Source: Bacteroidales bacterium (GTDB taxonomy: Bacteria > Bacteroidota > Bacteroidia > Bacteroidales > UBA932). Taken from it: a stretch of DNA of 64,000 nucleotides. A program made the translations under genes and the position numbers. Location: positions 21,866 through 85,865 of the forward strand of contig JAGAFU010000059.1 of the NCBI GenBank assembly GCA_017627955.1, given 5' to 3'. This document shows positions 16,807 to 26,531 of this stretch, one piece after another. The notes beneath the pieces were generated by a model that worked only from the letters and a program-made list of their open reading frames with translations, was not told where the DNA came from and searched no databases. Position 1 is the first letter of the stretch. Each line of letters opens with the position of its first letter.

Positions 16807-18051
16807 ATGAATAGCCGACCTGCCCTGATCATAGCCTTTATCCTCTCTCTGGCATCCGCCACTCTTCGAGCGGAGTACACTGACCACCGCCGGAAGAACC
16901 TCGACTCCCTGGAGAATGTCGTGGTGAAATACACTCCCGACAAGATCGAGAACGCCACTGAAGAAGAACTGGAAGGGTTGATCAACGCCTACGACAACCT
17001 GATGAACGGCTACCTTCAGATCAACCGGGAGCGAAGCATCCTTTTCGCCCGGAAACAGATCGCCCTCGCCTCGAGAAAAGGATGGTATGTAAAGAAATCG
17101 GATGCGGAGAAGACTCTCGGGAAGCACTTCTGGGCGATGGAGCAGTACGACAGCGCCATGTTCTACTACATGACGGCCTTGAGCGATGTTGACAAGATAG
17201 CCATGATCGCGGCCGACCCTGACAATCCCAACGGCTACAGCCAGGCCACCGTGGACGACAGTTATTCAAGTCTTTACGGTGCCATCGGCAATTTATACAA
17301 CATGATGGACTCAATCCCCCAGGCGATGGAATATTACCGGATGGCAGGGGAGATATTCGACCGTTACGGCTGGAACGAGAGCAACTCGATCCTTTACCAC
17401 AACATCGGAGAGACCTATCTTGATCTGAAAGACTATCCGCAAGCCCTGGAGAATTACGAGAAATCTCTCCATTACGCCCTGGCGTCAGGGGACACTCTCC
17501 AGATCTCCAGCGCGTATACCGGCCTGGGAGCCCTGTATCTTGAACTCGGACGCACCAAGAAGGCCCTTAAGTACCTGAAAGAAGCCGACAACTACTACTC
17601 TCTCCACGAGGATCAGGAGTTCAGGTCCAGGATCGAGACTTTGGACTTGATGGGGCAAGTGCTTTCGTTGCAGAAGAAACAATTGAGAACCATCACTTTA
17701 ACAGCTATACTTCTGGCTCTGCTCAGCATAATTCTCGCGGCCGTGCTGAGAAAGGCTTGGATATTCCGCAGGCAAAGGGACGCGGCGGACGAGGCCATAG
17801 ACGAGGCTATCGCGGAGAGTAAGAATGATGACATTACCGCGGACGAGACGGCCGACGAACTCACCTTGACGGAAAGGGAGACGGAAATACTTCCGTTGAT
17901 CGCCTCGGGGATGACAAGCCCGCAGATAGCGGACAAGATATTCCTTTCCCTAGCCACAATCAAATGGCACCGCAAGAAACTACTCGAGAAGTTTGAGGCC
18001 GCAAACACCGCGGAACTTATCTCAAAAGCCAAGGAAAAGGGTTTCATTTAA
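16807..18051 (+). CDS. TPR sensor with one membrane segment and C-terminal LuxR-type HTH
   Basis: The protein has 414 residues. The signal peptide MNSRPALIIAFILSLASATLRA is followed by a tetratricopeptide array (about 60-290; repeats such as SILYHNIGETYLDLKDYPQALENYEKS and ISSAYTGLGALYLELGRTKKA), one transmembrane segment (ITLTAILLALLSIILAAVL, about 297-317), a charged linker rich in Asp/Glu/Ala, and a LuxR HTH (LTERETEILPLIASGMTSPQIADKI). The TPR part would be periplasmic and the HTH cytoplasmic: a one-protein transmembrane transcription regulator, a layout known in Bacteroidetes. Overlapping envelope genes suggest it reports on the envelope or a peptide, but the signal is unknown. Confidence 0.85.
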   Translation: MNSRPALIIAFILSLASATLRAEYTDHRRKNLDSLENVVVKYTPDKIENATEEELEGLINAYDNLMNGYLQINRERSILFARKQIALASRKGWYVKKSDAEKTLGKHFWAMEQYDSAMFYYMTALSDVDKIAMIAADPDNPNGYSQATVDDSYSSLYGAIGNLYNMMDSIPQAMEYYRMAGEIFDRYGWNESNSILYHNIGETYLDLKDYPQALENYEKSLHYALASGDTLQISSAYTGLGALYLELGRTKKALKYLKEADNYYSLHEDQEFRSRIETLDLMGQVLSLQKKQLRTITLTAILLALLSIILAAVLRKAWIFRRQRDAADEAIDEAIAESKNDDITADETADELTLTERETEILPLIASGMTSPQIADKIFLSLATIKWHRKKLLEKFEAANTAELISKAKEKGFI

Positions 18052-18058
18052 TTCAAAA

Positions 18059-18078
18059 TAGCGCTATATTAGCGCTAT
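18059..18078 (+). repeat. Direct repeat of TAGCGCTAT at the start codon
   Basis: TAGCGCTAT occurs at 18059-18067 and 18070-18078 with an 11-bp period. Each contains the palindrome AGCGCT, and the second overlaps the ATG at 18077. Confidence 0.5.
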
Positions 18079-18526
18079 GGCAAAGATCTATGTGGCGTCA
18101 AGCTGGCGCAATCCCTATCAGCCAGAGGTCGTGAGACGGCTTCTTGAGGCTGGACATGAGGTTTATGATTTCCGCGATCCAGTCGCCAATCCGGGCGGTT
18201 TCCATTGGGCCGACATCGCTGAGGACTGGCAGCAGTGGAGTGTCGACGAATATATCGGCAACCTCACCCACCCAGTCGCCGAGAAGGGCTTCAAGGCCGA
18301 CTTCGACGCCATGCTCTGGGCAGATACTTGCGTGCTGGTCCTTCCTTGCGGCCGATCAGCCCACACAGAGGCTGGCTGGTTCGCAGGAAAGGGCTTGAAG
18401 ACGATTGTATATATTCCAGAAAAGCAGGAGCCGGAGCTGATGTACAAGATCTTCGACAAGGTGGTTGGCTCAATCGAAGACCTGCTACTCAACCTCAATG
18501 ATGTCGTAAATCTCGAGGGAAGGTAG
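18077..18526 (+). CDS. Nucleoside 2-deoxyribosyltransferase-like protein
   Basis: The protein has 149 residues and no signal peptide, so it is cytoplasmic. KIYVASSWRNPYQPEVVRRLLEAGHEVYDFRDP matches the first strand and helix of the nucleoside 2-deoxyribosyltransferase superfamily, FDAMLWADTCVLVLPCGRSAHTE the segment bearing the active-site acid and ribose-binding residues, and GWFAGKGLKTIVYIP the following strand. Members exchange or hydrolyse the base of deoxynucleosides; many small versions are uncharacterised or phage-borne. The 3' end overlaps the convergent glycosidase gene by 42 bp. It does not look operonic with the LuxR-type gene 25 bp upstream, because the AGCGCT repeats lie between them. 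Confidence 0.7.
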   Translation: MAKIYVASSWRNPYQPEVVRRLLEAGHEVYDFRDPVANPGGFHWADIAEDWQQWSVDEYIGNLTHPVAEKGFKADFDAMLWADTCVLVLPCGRSAHTEAGWFAGKGLKTIVYIPEKQEPELMYKIFDKVVGSIEDLLLNLNDVVNLEGR

Positions 18527-20323
18527 CTTGAAGGTCGCCTTGCCGTCTTTATACTTGAATTTCAGGTCTTTACCTTCCGGTTGGCAAACAATCCGGGAAG
18601 GTTTCTCAGGAAGTCTCAAACTCACCTCAATATCCTTGACCGGGTCGATGGACTCAAGGATCGGGGTATTCCTGTGATCCCCCGAGGTGTTGACAAGATG
18701 AACCTGTAATTTGCCGTTCAAAGTCCTTAGAGAGACGTCCACATAAGGAGATGAGGCCACCTCGACCATCGGCTCCGGAAACAGTTCATTCACAAGCATA
18801 TTGACCTTCGCCCTTATTCCGTCCGAGCCCTTTCCGGACTCATAGTCTCCGGCGATTTCAGTTGGAATGAATCCGATTTTACCATCCCCGAGAGCCGCGC
18901 TGAACCATTCTGATTCTTTAAGTCCGATCCCTGAAGCTTTGGAGAAGAATCCGCTCATGCCCGCCCCAACAACAAGAAGCGATCCTCCCGCTTTGACATA
19001 TTCAAGAAGATCATCCCTGAAGACTTCGGAAAGGGTTTCGCACTCCGGAACCACGATCAGCGGGAAACGGCTCATGTCGGGCAGAAGGGTGGCCTCGCCG
19101 ACAAGATCCACGCTGTACTGGGCCTCCAGAAGGCAATTGAGAACTCCAGTCACCCCGCCGGTAGCGTTGGGAAACAGGGCATCGTTCCGGTGCTGGTAAT
19201 CATAAGTCGAGACCAGGACCGCCACCTGAGGGACTGATACGGAGTGGTGGCAATAAGGCTGCCTTGCCCTGGCGAAAACCGCCACATCGGCCATTGACTT
19301 AAGTTTGTCGAGGTTGAGCGATCCGTCCCTGTTCTGGGTGTAATAAGCCTGGAAACCACCGCCTTGCGAGAGTGTGACCGCGGCCTCCCGGATAAGTTGG
19401 ATAGAGGGTTTCTGCAGGTGCGCGCCATCCGTCAAGGCGAAACTCCAGGCCATCAGGTCCCAAGGTACTCCCTGCCAAGCGAGGTATCTGGCAGCTACCC
19501 TAGCCGAGTTGAGACTATTGGTAGAAGAATAATCACCTGACAAGAAGTCCACCGAAGCCGAGACGGGTTCGGACATGTGGTGGGTATATGCCCAGTTGCT
19601 GCAAATCTGGAAGTCCGGGTATTCGCTCTTCACAGCCGCGATGTAATGACGAAGATACTTCTTGTACGCCTCCCTGCAGAATTGTTTCCACTCGAACCAG
19701 TGAGGTTCCTGAGGGGAACGGGGAGCATCGAAACCGGTCTCTTCCTTGAAGAGCCTGACAGCCTTCTCGCCATAATCAAGGGTGGTCGCCCAGCACTCGC
19801 CGTCAACCCACATTCCGTCAACCTTGTACTTTCCAGCAAGCTCTTTCAGCTGGGGAATGAGCAGCTTGTCAACGTATGGCCCAAATACGGATGTGATTCT
19901 GTCACTGGGATTTCCCGCCAGATCTTTCACCGCCCAGTCCGGATGGAGTTCGACGGCTCTCGCATCCCAGACACCAGAATAATGCATGTAAAGCCCGACA
20001 CCCCGGTCCGCTGTCACCTTTCTCCAAACAGCGAGAGGATCAGTGACCAGCCCCGGGGCGGGATTCCCCACTTCGGTCGGATAACTCGAATAGCCTGGAT
20101 GGCCTTTGCAGTCAACCTGAATATAATCCGGATGGACCATGTCCAGAATTGTCCCGACCATCTCGGGGGTTGTGTTCGCGCCGATGTTCTTGTCCGTGGC
20201 ACCAGCATGGAAATCAAAGTGGATACCAAGGAAACTCTGGTCCCGACGGAGACGCTCCTGGCCACTTGCCGCCAAGGAGCTTAAGATTACAAAAAGGAAG
20301 AGGATTTGATGTTTGGCTTTCAT
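18485..20323 (-). CDS. Secreted glycoside hydrolase, GH29/GH151- or GHL6-like, with trimerisation-type domain
   Basis: The protein has 612 residues with a signal peptide (MKAKHQILFLFVILSSLAASG). The N-terminal TIM barrel (about 30-350) contains FLGIHFDFHAG, DYIQVDCKGHPG and YKVDGMWVDGECW, the last placed like the nucleophile segment of alpha-L-fucosidases. A glutaminase-like Rossmann domain (about 360-480: PQVAVLVSTYDYQ, PLIVVPECETLS, GGSLLVVGAGM) follows, as in beta-galactosidase-trimerisation modules, then a C-terminal beta domain (LQVHLVNTSGD). It probably acts on fucosyl or related glycans in the periplasm. The family assignment rests on architecture and a few motifs. It diverges from enolase through a short region with mirrored TATCTTTG boxes, and its 3' end overlaps the gene at 18077. 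Confidence 0.62.
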   Translation of the reverse strand: MKAKHQILFLFVILSSLAASGQERLRRDQSFLGIHFDFHAGATDKNIGANTTPEMVGTILDMVHPDYIQVDCKGHPGYSSYPTEVGNPAPGLVTDPLAVWRKVTADRGVGLYMHYSGVWDARAVELHPDWAVKDLAGNPSDRITSVFGPYVDKLLIPQLKELAGKYKVDGMWVDGECWATTLDYGEKAVRLFKEETGFDAPRSPQEPHWFEWKQFCREAYKKYLRHYIAAVKSEYPDFQICSNWAYTHHMSEPVSASVDFLSGDYSSTNSLNSARVAARYLAWQGVPWDLMAWSFALTDGAHLQKPSIQLIREAAVTLSQGGGFQAYYTQNRDGSLNLDKLKSMADVAVFARARQPYCHHSVSVPQVAVLVSTYDYQHRNDALFPNATGGVTGVLNCLLEAQYSVDLVGEATLLPDMSRFPLIVVPECETLSEVFRDDLLEYVKAGGSLLVVGAGMSGFFSKASGIGLKESEWFSAALGDGKIGFIPTEIAGDYESGKGSDGIRAKVNMLVNELFPEPMVEVASSPYVDVSLRTLNGKLQVHLVNTSGDHRNTPILESIDPVKDIEVSLRLPEKPSRIVCQPEGKDLKFKYKDGKATFKLPSLEIYDIIEVE

Positions 20324-20330
20324 GATAAAA

Positions 20331-20368
20331 CAAAGATAACGATAATTGAGGAATAATGATTATCTTTG
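20331..20368. promoter_or_regulatory. Mirrored divergent -7 boxes between glycosidase and enolase genes
   Basis: CAAAGATA at 20331-20338 reads TATCTTTG on the minus strand, and TATCTTTG occurs on the plus strand at 20361-20368. Both match TAnnTTTG perfectly and are 22 bp apart. The plus box would give enolase a leader of about 40 nt. The minus box lies only 7 bp from ATG 20323, implying a nearly leaderless transcript for the glycosidase. Confidence 0.45.
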
Positions 20369-20412
20369 TCTTCTGGTTTGAAATGAGATATTTATAATCC
20401 AATATTCATTAA

Positions 20413-21723
<1,311 letters not shown>

Positions 21724-21742
21724 ATCCCTCCAGGGAATATGA

Positions 21743-21780
21743 AAGAGCGGCGGCCCAGACGGGTCGCCGCTCTCTTTTAT
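21743..21780. terminator. Bidirectional intrinsic terminator, enolase/aspartase
   Basis: AGAGCGGCG (21744-21752) pairs with CGCCGCTCT (21765-21773) around a 12-nt loop. CTTTTAT follows on the plus strand; on the minus strand the hairpin is followed by TTCAT. It lies between the convergent ends of enolase (21723) and aspartase (21794). Confidence 0.85.
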
Positions 21781-21793
21781 ATTCAACCTCTGA

Positions 21794-23185
21794 TTAACCT
21801 ATCATGTTCTCAGGATCAAGGGCCTTGTCAAGGGCTTCCTTGGTCATAATGCCCTGCTCAAGGACGATGTCGTAGACGGAGCGGTTGGTCTCAAGAGCCT
21901 CCTTGGCGATCTTCGTGCTGGCCTTGTAACCGATGATCGGGTTGAGGGCGGTGACGATTCCGATGCTGTTCTTGACCATGTCGTAGCAACGCTCTTTGTT
22001 GACAGTGATGCCTTCAACACATTCTTTACGGAGTGTGTTCATGGCGTTGGTCAACCAAGTGATGCTCTCCATAATCGACTCCGCGATAACAGGTTCCATC
22101 ACATTGAGCTGGAGCTGTCCGGCCTCAGCGGCGAAGGAAACGGTCGTGTCGTTGCCTATTACCTTGAAGCAGACCTGGTTCGTGACCTCGGGGATAACCG
22201 GGTTGACTTTGCCGGGCATGATAGAAGATCCGGGAGCCTTGGGTGGAAGATTGATCTCACCAAGACCACAACGGGGACCGGAGGCCATCAAACGAAGGTC
22301 ATTGCATATTTTTGAAAGCTTCACCGCCAGCCTCTTAAGCGCTCCTGAATAGCTCACATAAGCGCCCGTGTCAGGAGTGGCCTCAACGAGATCAGGAGCC
22401 GCGATGAACTTCTCGCCGGTGAGTTCAGTAAGGTTAGCGGCGCAAAGGGTAGCGAAACCAGGCTTAGCGTTAAGGCCGGTCCCGATTGCCGTGCCGCCCA
22501 TATTGATCTCGTAGAGAAGGTTCACATTCCTCTCAAGATTAGCGACTTCCTCCTCAAGATTGGTGGCGTATGCGTGGAACTCCTGACCAGAGGTCATAGG
22601 AACGGCGTCTTGAAGCTGGGTACGGCCCATCTTGATGACATCCTTGAATTCTTCTCCTTTGGCTCTGAAAGCCTCGATAAGCTCCTTCAAGCTCTTCTCA
22701 AGCTTGCGGTTCATCCTGATGAAAGCATAACGGAAGGCTGAAGGGTAAGCGTCATTGGTGGACTGCGCGCAGTTCACATGATCATTCGGGGAGCAATACT
22801 TGTACTCACCTTTCTCGTGCCCCATGATCTCAAGAGCCCTGTTGGCGATCACCTCATTGGCGTTCATATTGACAGAAGTGCCGGCTCCTCCCTGCATCAT
22901 GTCGACCGGGAACTGGTCGTGGAACTTGCCGTCAATGATTTCTTTGCTGGCTTCCATTATGGCATCGGCAATTACCGGATCAAGAGCTCCGAGCTCTTTA
23001 TTGGTCTTTGCCGCGGCATATTTGATACATGCCATAGCTATCACATAATCAGGATAGTGGCACATTCTGGTCGTGGAGATCTTGTAATTGTTCAATGCCC
23101 TCTGGGTCTGAACACCATAATACGCGCTTGCGGGAACCTTAAGTTCTCCAAGCAAATCGGATTCAATCCTGAACTTCTCGCTCAT
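21794..23185 (-). CDS. aspA: Aspartate ammonia-lyase
   Basis: The 463-residue protein starts at ATG 23185 (MSEKFRIESDLLGELKVP). It converts L-aspartate to fumarate and ammonia and feeds the reductive fumarate branch used by anaerobic Bacteroidales. It is AspA rather than FumC by TNDAYPSAFRYA, FQVDMMQGGAGTSVNMN-like spacing (PVDMMQGGAGTSVNMN), GRTQLQDAVPMT, ATPDTGAYVSYSGALKRLAV and the SS-loop GSSIMPGKVNPVIPEV with the catalytic Ser. The frame extends upstream to 23251, but a promoter lies at 23221-23251, so the longer start is rejected. The gene appears to have its own promoter and a shared terminator with enolase. Confidence 0.95.
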   Translation of the reverse strand: MSEKFRIESDLLGELKVPASAYYGVQTQRALNNYKISTTRMCHYPDYVIAMACIKYAAAKTNKELGALDPVIADAIMEASKEIIDGKFHDQFPVDMMQGGAGTSVNMNANEVIANRALEIMGHEKGEYKYCSPNDHVNCAQSTNDAYPSAFRYAFIRMNRKLEKSLKELIEAFRAKGEEFKDVIKMGRTQLQDAVPMTSGQEFHAYATNLEEEVANLERNVNLLYEINMGGTAIGTGLNAKPGFATLCAANLTELTGEKFIAAPDLVEATPDTGAYVSYSGALKRLAVKLSKICNDLRLMASGPRCGLGEINLPPKAPGSSIMPGKVNPVIPEVTNQVCFKVIGNDTTVSFAAEAGQLQLNVMEPVIAESIMESITWLTNAMNTLRKECVEGITVNKERCYDMVKNSIGIVTALNPIIGYKASTKIAKEALETNRSVYDIVLEQGIMTKEALDKALDPENMIG

Positions 23186-23220
23186 ATCTATAAGTATATT
23201 AAAAAACGTATTAAATCGCA

Positions 23221-23251
23221 CAAATATAGTAATTATATCAGAAAGCGCCAA
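23221..23251 (-). promoter_or_regulatory. Promoter of aspA
   Basis: On the minus strand TTGG (23251-23248), a 19-bp spacer and TATATTTG (23228-23221) match the Bacteroidota TTTG-N19-TAnnTTTG pattern with one mismatch in the -33 box. Transcription should start about 28 nt before ATG 23185. The -33 box overlaps the terminator hairpin of secDF. Confidence 0.7.
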
Positions 23252-23271
23252 CCATCACGGCTGGCGCTTCC
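23242..23271 (-). terminator. Terminator downstream of secDF
   Basis: On the minus strand AAGCGCCAGCC and GGTTGGCGCTT form a hairpin with a short loop (plus-strand arms 23243-23250 and 23262-23269), followed by TCTGATAT. It lies 55 bp after the SecDF stop and just before the aspA promoter. Confidence 0.6.
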
Positions 23272-23325
23272 CTAATGCAAAATTTTCAAATATTAGGATT
23301 TAAATATAGTAACCTAAGTTTAGGT

Positions 23326-26300
23326 TTACTTCTTAATAGCCTTCTTCGCACCCTTGGCAGGCTCGGCGATCGCACGCTTCTTGTTACGAGCGACTGTAGC
23401 ATCGTACATCACCGGAGTACCGATGAAGATGGAAGCGTAAGTACCGATGAGGATACCGAGGATGAGGGCGACCGCGAGACCCCTGATGGACTCACCACCC
23501 CAGATCGCGATAGCGAGCATGGTGACGAGGGTCGAGACAGAGGTGTTGACCGTACGGGTCAGAGTCGCGTTAAGAGCAAGGTTGGTGTTCTCCTTGATGT
23601 CGGTATTCGGGTGCAGAGTCCTGTACTCGCGGATACGGTCAAAGATAACCACGTTATCATTGATAGCGTATCCGATGATCGTCAGGATAGCCGCAATGAA
23701 CGTCTGGTCAACATCCAGGTTGAACGGCAGGATGCCGGAGAACAAGGAGAAGAAACCGATGACGATGATGGCGGTGTGGGCCAGTGAGACGACACCACCA
23801 AGACCCCATGTCCAGCCCTTGAAACGGAACGCGATGTAAGCGAATATCACGAAGAGGGCAAGGATCACGGCGATCACCGCATCCCTCTTGATGTCATTGG
23901 CGATAGTAGGACCGACCTTGTCAGATGAGATAATACCATTGGCATTGCCAAGAGTTGACTTGAACTCGTCAATAGTAAGCTTCTCAGCGAAGAACGGAGC
24001 AAGAGCGTTGTAGAGCTTGCTCTCAACCTCGGCGTCAACCTCGGAAGACTCCTCATTGTTCTTGTACTGGGTCGTGATCTTCATCTGGCTCTCACCTCCG
24101 AACTGCTTGACCTCAACAGCACCGTCGAACTCGGCGATAGCGGCCTGGCGGATCTCCTCAGCGGTAACGGGCTTGTCGAAACGGACGACATAGGTACGGC
24201 CACCGGTGAAGTCAACACCATAGGTGAAGCCCTTGGTGAAGATCGACACGAGGGAGATGAGGATCAGGATGCCGGAGACGATATAGGAAACCTTGCGGGC
24301 TCTGATGAAATCGAAGTGGGTGTTCTTGAGGAAATTCTTTGTCAGGCTGTTCTCGAACGTGATGTTCTTTCCCTTCTTGATACGGTCGTCGAAGATCAGA
24401 CGGGTAATGAAGATGGAAGTGAGAACAGAGGTGATGATACCGATGATGAGCGTGGTGGCGAAGCCCTGGACAGGACCGGAACCGAAGATGAAGAGGACGA
24501 TACCGGTGAGGAGGGTTGTGACCTGACCGTCGATAATGGCGGAATAAGCGTTCTTGTAACCGTCGGCGACAGCCTTGCTCAAGCCCTTGCCGGCGGCAAG
24601 TTCCTCCTTGATACGTTCATATATAATAACGTTGGCATCAACAGCCATACCCATAGTCAACACGAGACCGGCGATACCAGGCAATGTCAGGACAGCTCCG
24701 AATGATACGAGCACTCCGAAGAGCAGCAGGACGTTGCAGAGAAGCGCGATGTCGGCGGCGACTCCGGCTCCCTGATAGAAGAATATCATGTAAAGGAGAA
24801 CCAGGAGGAAGGCAATCAGGAAGGAAATCATACCGGCCCTGATTGACTTGGCACCGAGGGAAGGTCCGACAACCTGCTCCTGGATGATGGTGGCGGGAGC
24901 GGGAAGCTTACCGGACTTGAGGACGTTCACAAGGTCAGTGGCCTCTTCCGGAGTGAAATTACCGGTGATGGAGGACTGGCCGCCAGTGATGGCGCTGTTG
25001 ACATTAGGATAAGAATACACCATGCCGTCGAGGACGATGGCGATCTGCCTTCCGACATTGTCGCCGGTCATGCGGGCCCAGATGTTGGCGCCCTCGGCAT
25101 TCATGCTCATCGAGACAGAAGGCTCACCGTTGGTGCCGTGATCGTAAACGACACGGGCGTCGGTGACGACACCACCGTCAAGCTTGGCCTTGCCGTTGCG
25201 GGCGGTGGACTTGATGGCGACAAGCTCGAAGATGTTGTCGGAATCGAACATCTCTGAAGGCTTGACTGACCACATCGGTATGAACTCGGCCGGGAATATC
25301 TCGGCGATCTGAGGCATAGCGAGGTACCTGTTGACCTTGGCGGTGTCAACGCCTGTGGCGAAACCGATGCAGGCGTTACCGGTGTATTGTGAAGGGGTCA
25401 ATATTGAGAACAGGGGGTTCTGCTTATTGTAGGCATCAAGATCAGCGTCCACATTCTGGTTCTGGGCGATCTCGGCATCGACGATGGAACCCTCTCCCTC
25501 AGCCTTGGGCTCAACCTCGGCGGCCTCGGTAGCGGCGGGCTCATCATTCGAGAGGATCTCAGCGAGCTTGGCGTTAGCCTCGGCCAGATAACCGGAGATC
25601 TCCTGGTTGGTGAAAGTCTCCCAGAACTCGAGGGAAGCGGTACCCTGGAGGAGTTTCCTGACACGCTCGGGCTCCTTGACACCAGGGAGCTCGACGAGGA
25701 TACGGCCGCTGTTTCCGATCTTCTGGATGGAAGGCTGAGTCACACCGAAACGGTCGATACGGTTCCTCAAAACATTGAAGGAGTTCGAGACGGCGCTCTC
25801 GGCCTCACCACGGATCACCGTAAGCACCTCAGCGTCAGTCGATTCGGGTTTAACCTTGTCCTTCATCTCGAAAGTACCGAAGATCTGGGCGAGCCTCTGG
25901 CCTCCGGAGACCTCTTTCCAAGCGTTACCGAAGAGAGTTATGTAGTCCTCTCTTGAGTTGACGCTTCTTTCCTTGGCAAGCGCGAGGGCCTTCTGGAAAG
26001 CGGGATTGGGGTTATCACCAGAAAGAGCCTTGACAAGATCCTGCAACTGGACCTGGAGCATGACGTTCATACCTCCCTTAAGGTCCAAACCGAGGTTGAT
26101 TTCCTTGGCCTTGCAGTCCTTGTAGGTGTTCCAGAGATAGACCTTCTTCGAAGAGACAGAATCAATGTAGACCCTGTTCTGGTCCTTCCTGATGGAATCG
26201 AGATAATAAGCCTGGTCCTCAGTGGAAACCTTGGCGAATGAAGCGGAATTCATGGCTGCGGTAGCCGCGTTCTCGGCAAATTTGTCAGCCTTTCTTTCCT

Positions 26301-26391
26301 GGATGGTCGTCACCGCGGTGAAAGAGAGCTGCCAGATCGAAGCGATGGCAAGCAATATGGCGACGAGCCTTATCCAACCTTTACTTTGCAT
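23326..26391 (-). CDS. secDF: Fused protein translocase subunit SecDF
   Basis: The 1021-residue inner-membrane protein joins SecD and SecF, which use the proton gradient to help pull secreted proteins out of the Sec channel. The SecD half has one N-terminal membrane segment, NLGLDLKGGMNVMLQV, a large periplasmic P1 region (about 110-480) and five membrane segments with GVLVSFGAVLTLPGIAGLVLTMGMAVDANVIIYERIKEE-type conserved residues (DANVIIYERIKEEL). The SecF half begins near residue 690 with GVDFTGGRTYVVRF and ends with NDNVVIFDRIRE and five more segments. A Glu/Ala-rich insert near residues 280-310 in P1 is unusual but low-complexity. The gene is single, with a promoter upstream and a hairpin downstream. 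Confidence 0.97.
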   Translation of the reverse strand: MQSKGWIRLVAILLAIASIWQLSFTAVTTIQERKADKFAENAATAAMNSASFAKVSTEDQAYYLDSIRKDQNRVYIDSVSSKKVYLWNTYKDCKAKEINLGLDLKGGMNVMLQVQLQDLVKALSGDNPNPAFQKALALAKERSVNSREDYITLFGNAWKEVSGGQRLAQIFGTFEMKDKVKPESTDAEVLTVIRGEAESAVSNSFNVLRNRIDRFGVTQPSIQKIGNSGRILVELPGVKEPERVRKLLQGTASLEFWETFTNQEISGYLAEANAKLAEILSNDEPAATEAAEVEPKAEGEGSIVDAEIAQNQNVDADLDAYNKQNPLFSILTPSQYTGNACIGFATGVDTAKVNRYLAMPQIAEIFPAEFIPMWSVKPSEMFDSDNIFELVAIKSTARNGKAKLDGGVVTDARVVYDHGTNGEPSVSMSMNAEGANIWARMTGDNVGRQIAIVLDGMVYSYPNVNSAITGGQSSITGNFTPEEATDLVNVLKSGKLPAPATIIQEQVVGPSLGAKSIRAGMISFLIAFLLVLLYMIFFYQGAGVAADIALLCNVLLLFGVLVSFGAVLTLPGIAGLVLTMGMAVDANVIIYERIKEELAAGKGLSKAVADGYKNAYSAIIDGQVTTLLTGIVLFIFGSGPVQGFATTLIIGIITSVLTSIFITRLIFDDRIKKGKNITFENSLTKNFLKNTHFDFIRARKVSYIVSGILILISLVSIFTKGFTYGVDFTGGRTYVVRFDKPVTAEEIRQAAIAEFDGAVEVKQFGGESQMKITTQYKNNEESSEVDAEVESKLYNALAPFFAEKLTIDEFKSTLGNANGIISSDKVGPTIANDIKRDAVIAVILALFVIFAYIAFRFKGWTWGLGGVVSLAHTAIIVIGFFSLFSGILPFNLDVDQTFIAAILTIIGYAINDNVVIFDRIREYRTLHPNTDIKENTNLALNATLTRTVNTSVSTLVTMLAIAIWGGESIRGLAVALILGILIGTYASIFIGTPVMYDATVARNKKRAIAEPAKGAKKAIKK

Positions 26392-26446
26392 AATGTTTTA
26401 GTTTATATTTTTATTGTTTTCACTTTCGCGCATAAAAATAAGGGTA

Positions 26447-26503
26447 CAAATTTAGCATTTTTTTCTTAGAAAGAAATTATCTGCCAAGTATTTCTTATTT
26501 TTG
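26447..26503. promoter_or_regulatory. Divergent -7 boxes for secDF and the PD40/SPOR-like gene
   Basis: CAAATTTA at 26447-26454 reads TAAATTTG on the minus strand, about 57 bp before the secDF ATG. TATTTTTG at 26496-26503 on the plus strand lies 28 bp before ATG 26532. Both match TAnnTTTG perfectly; -33 boxes are weak. Confidence 0.55.
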
Positions 26504-26531
26504 CGGGAACATTGACTCCGATATTTCCGGA

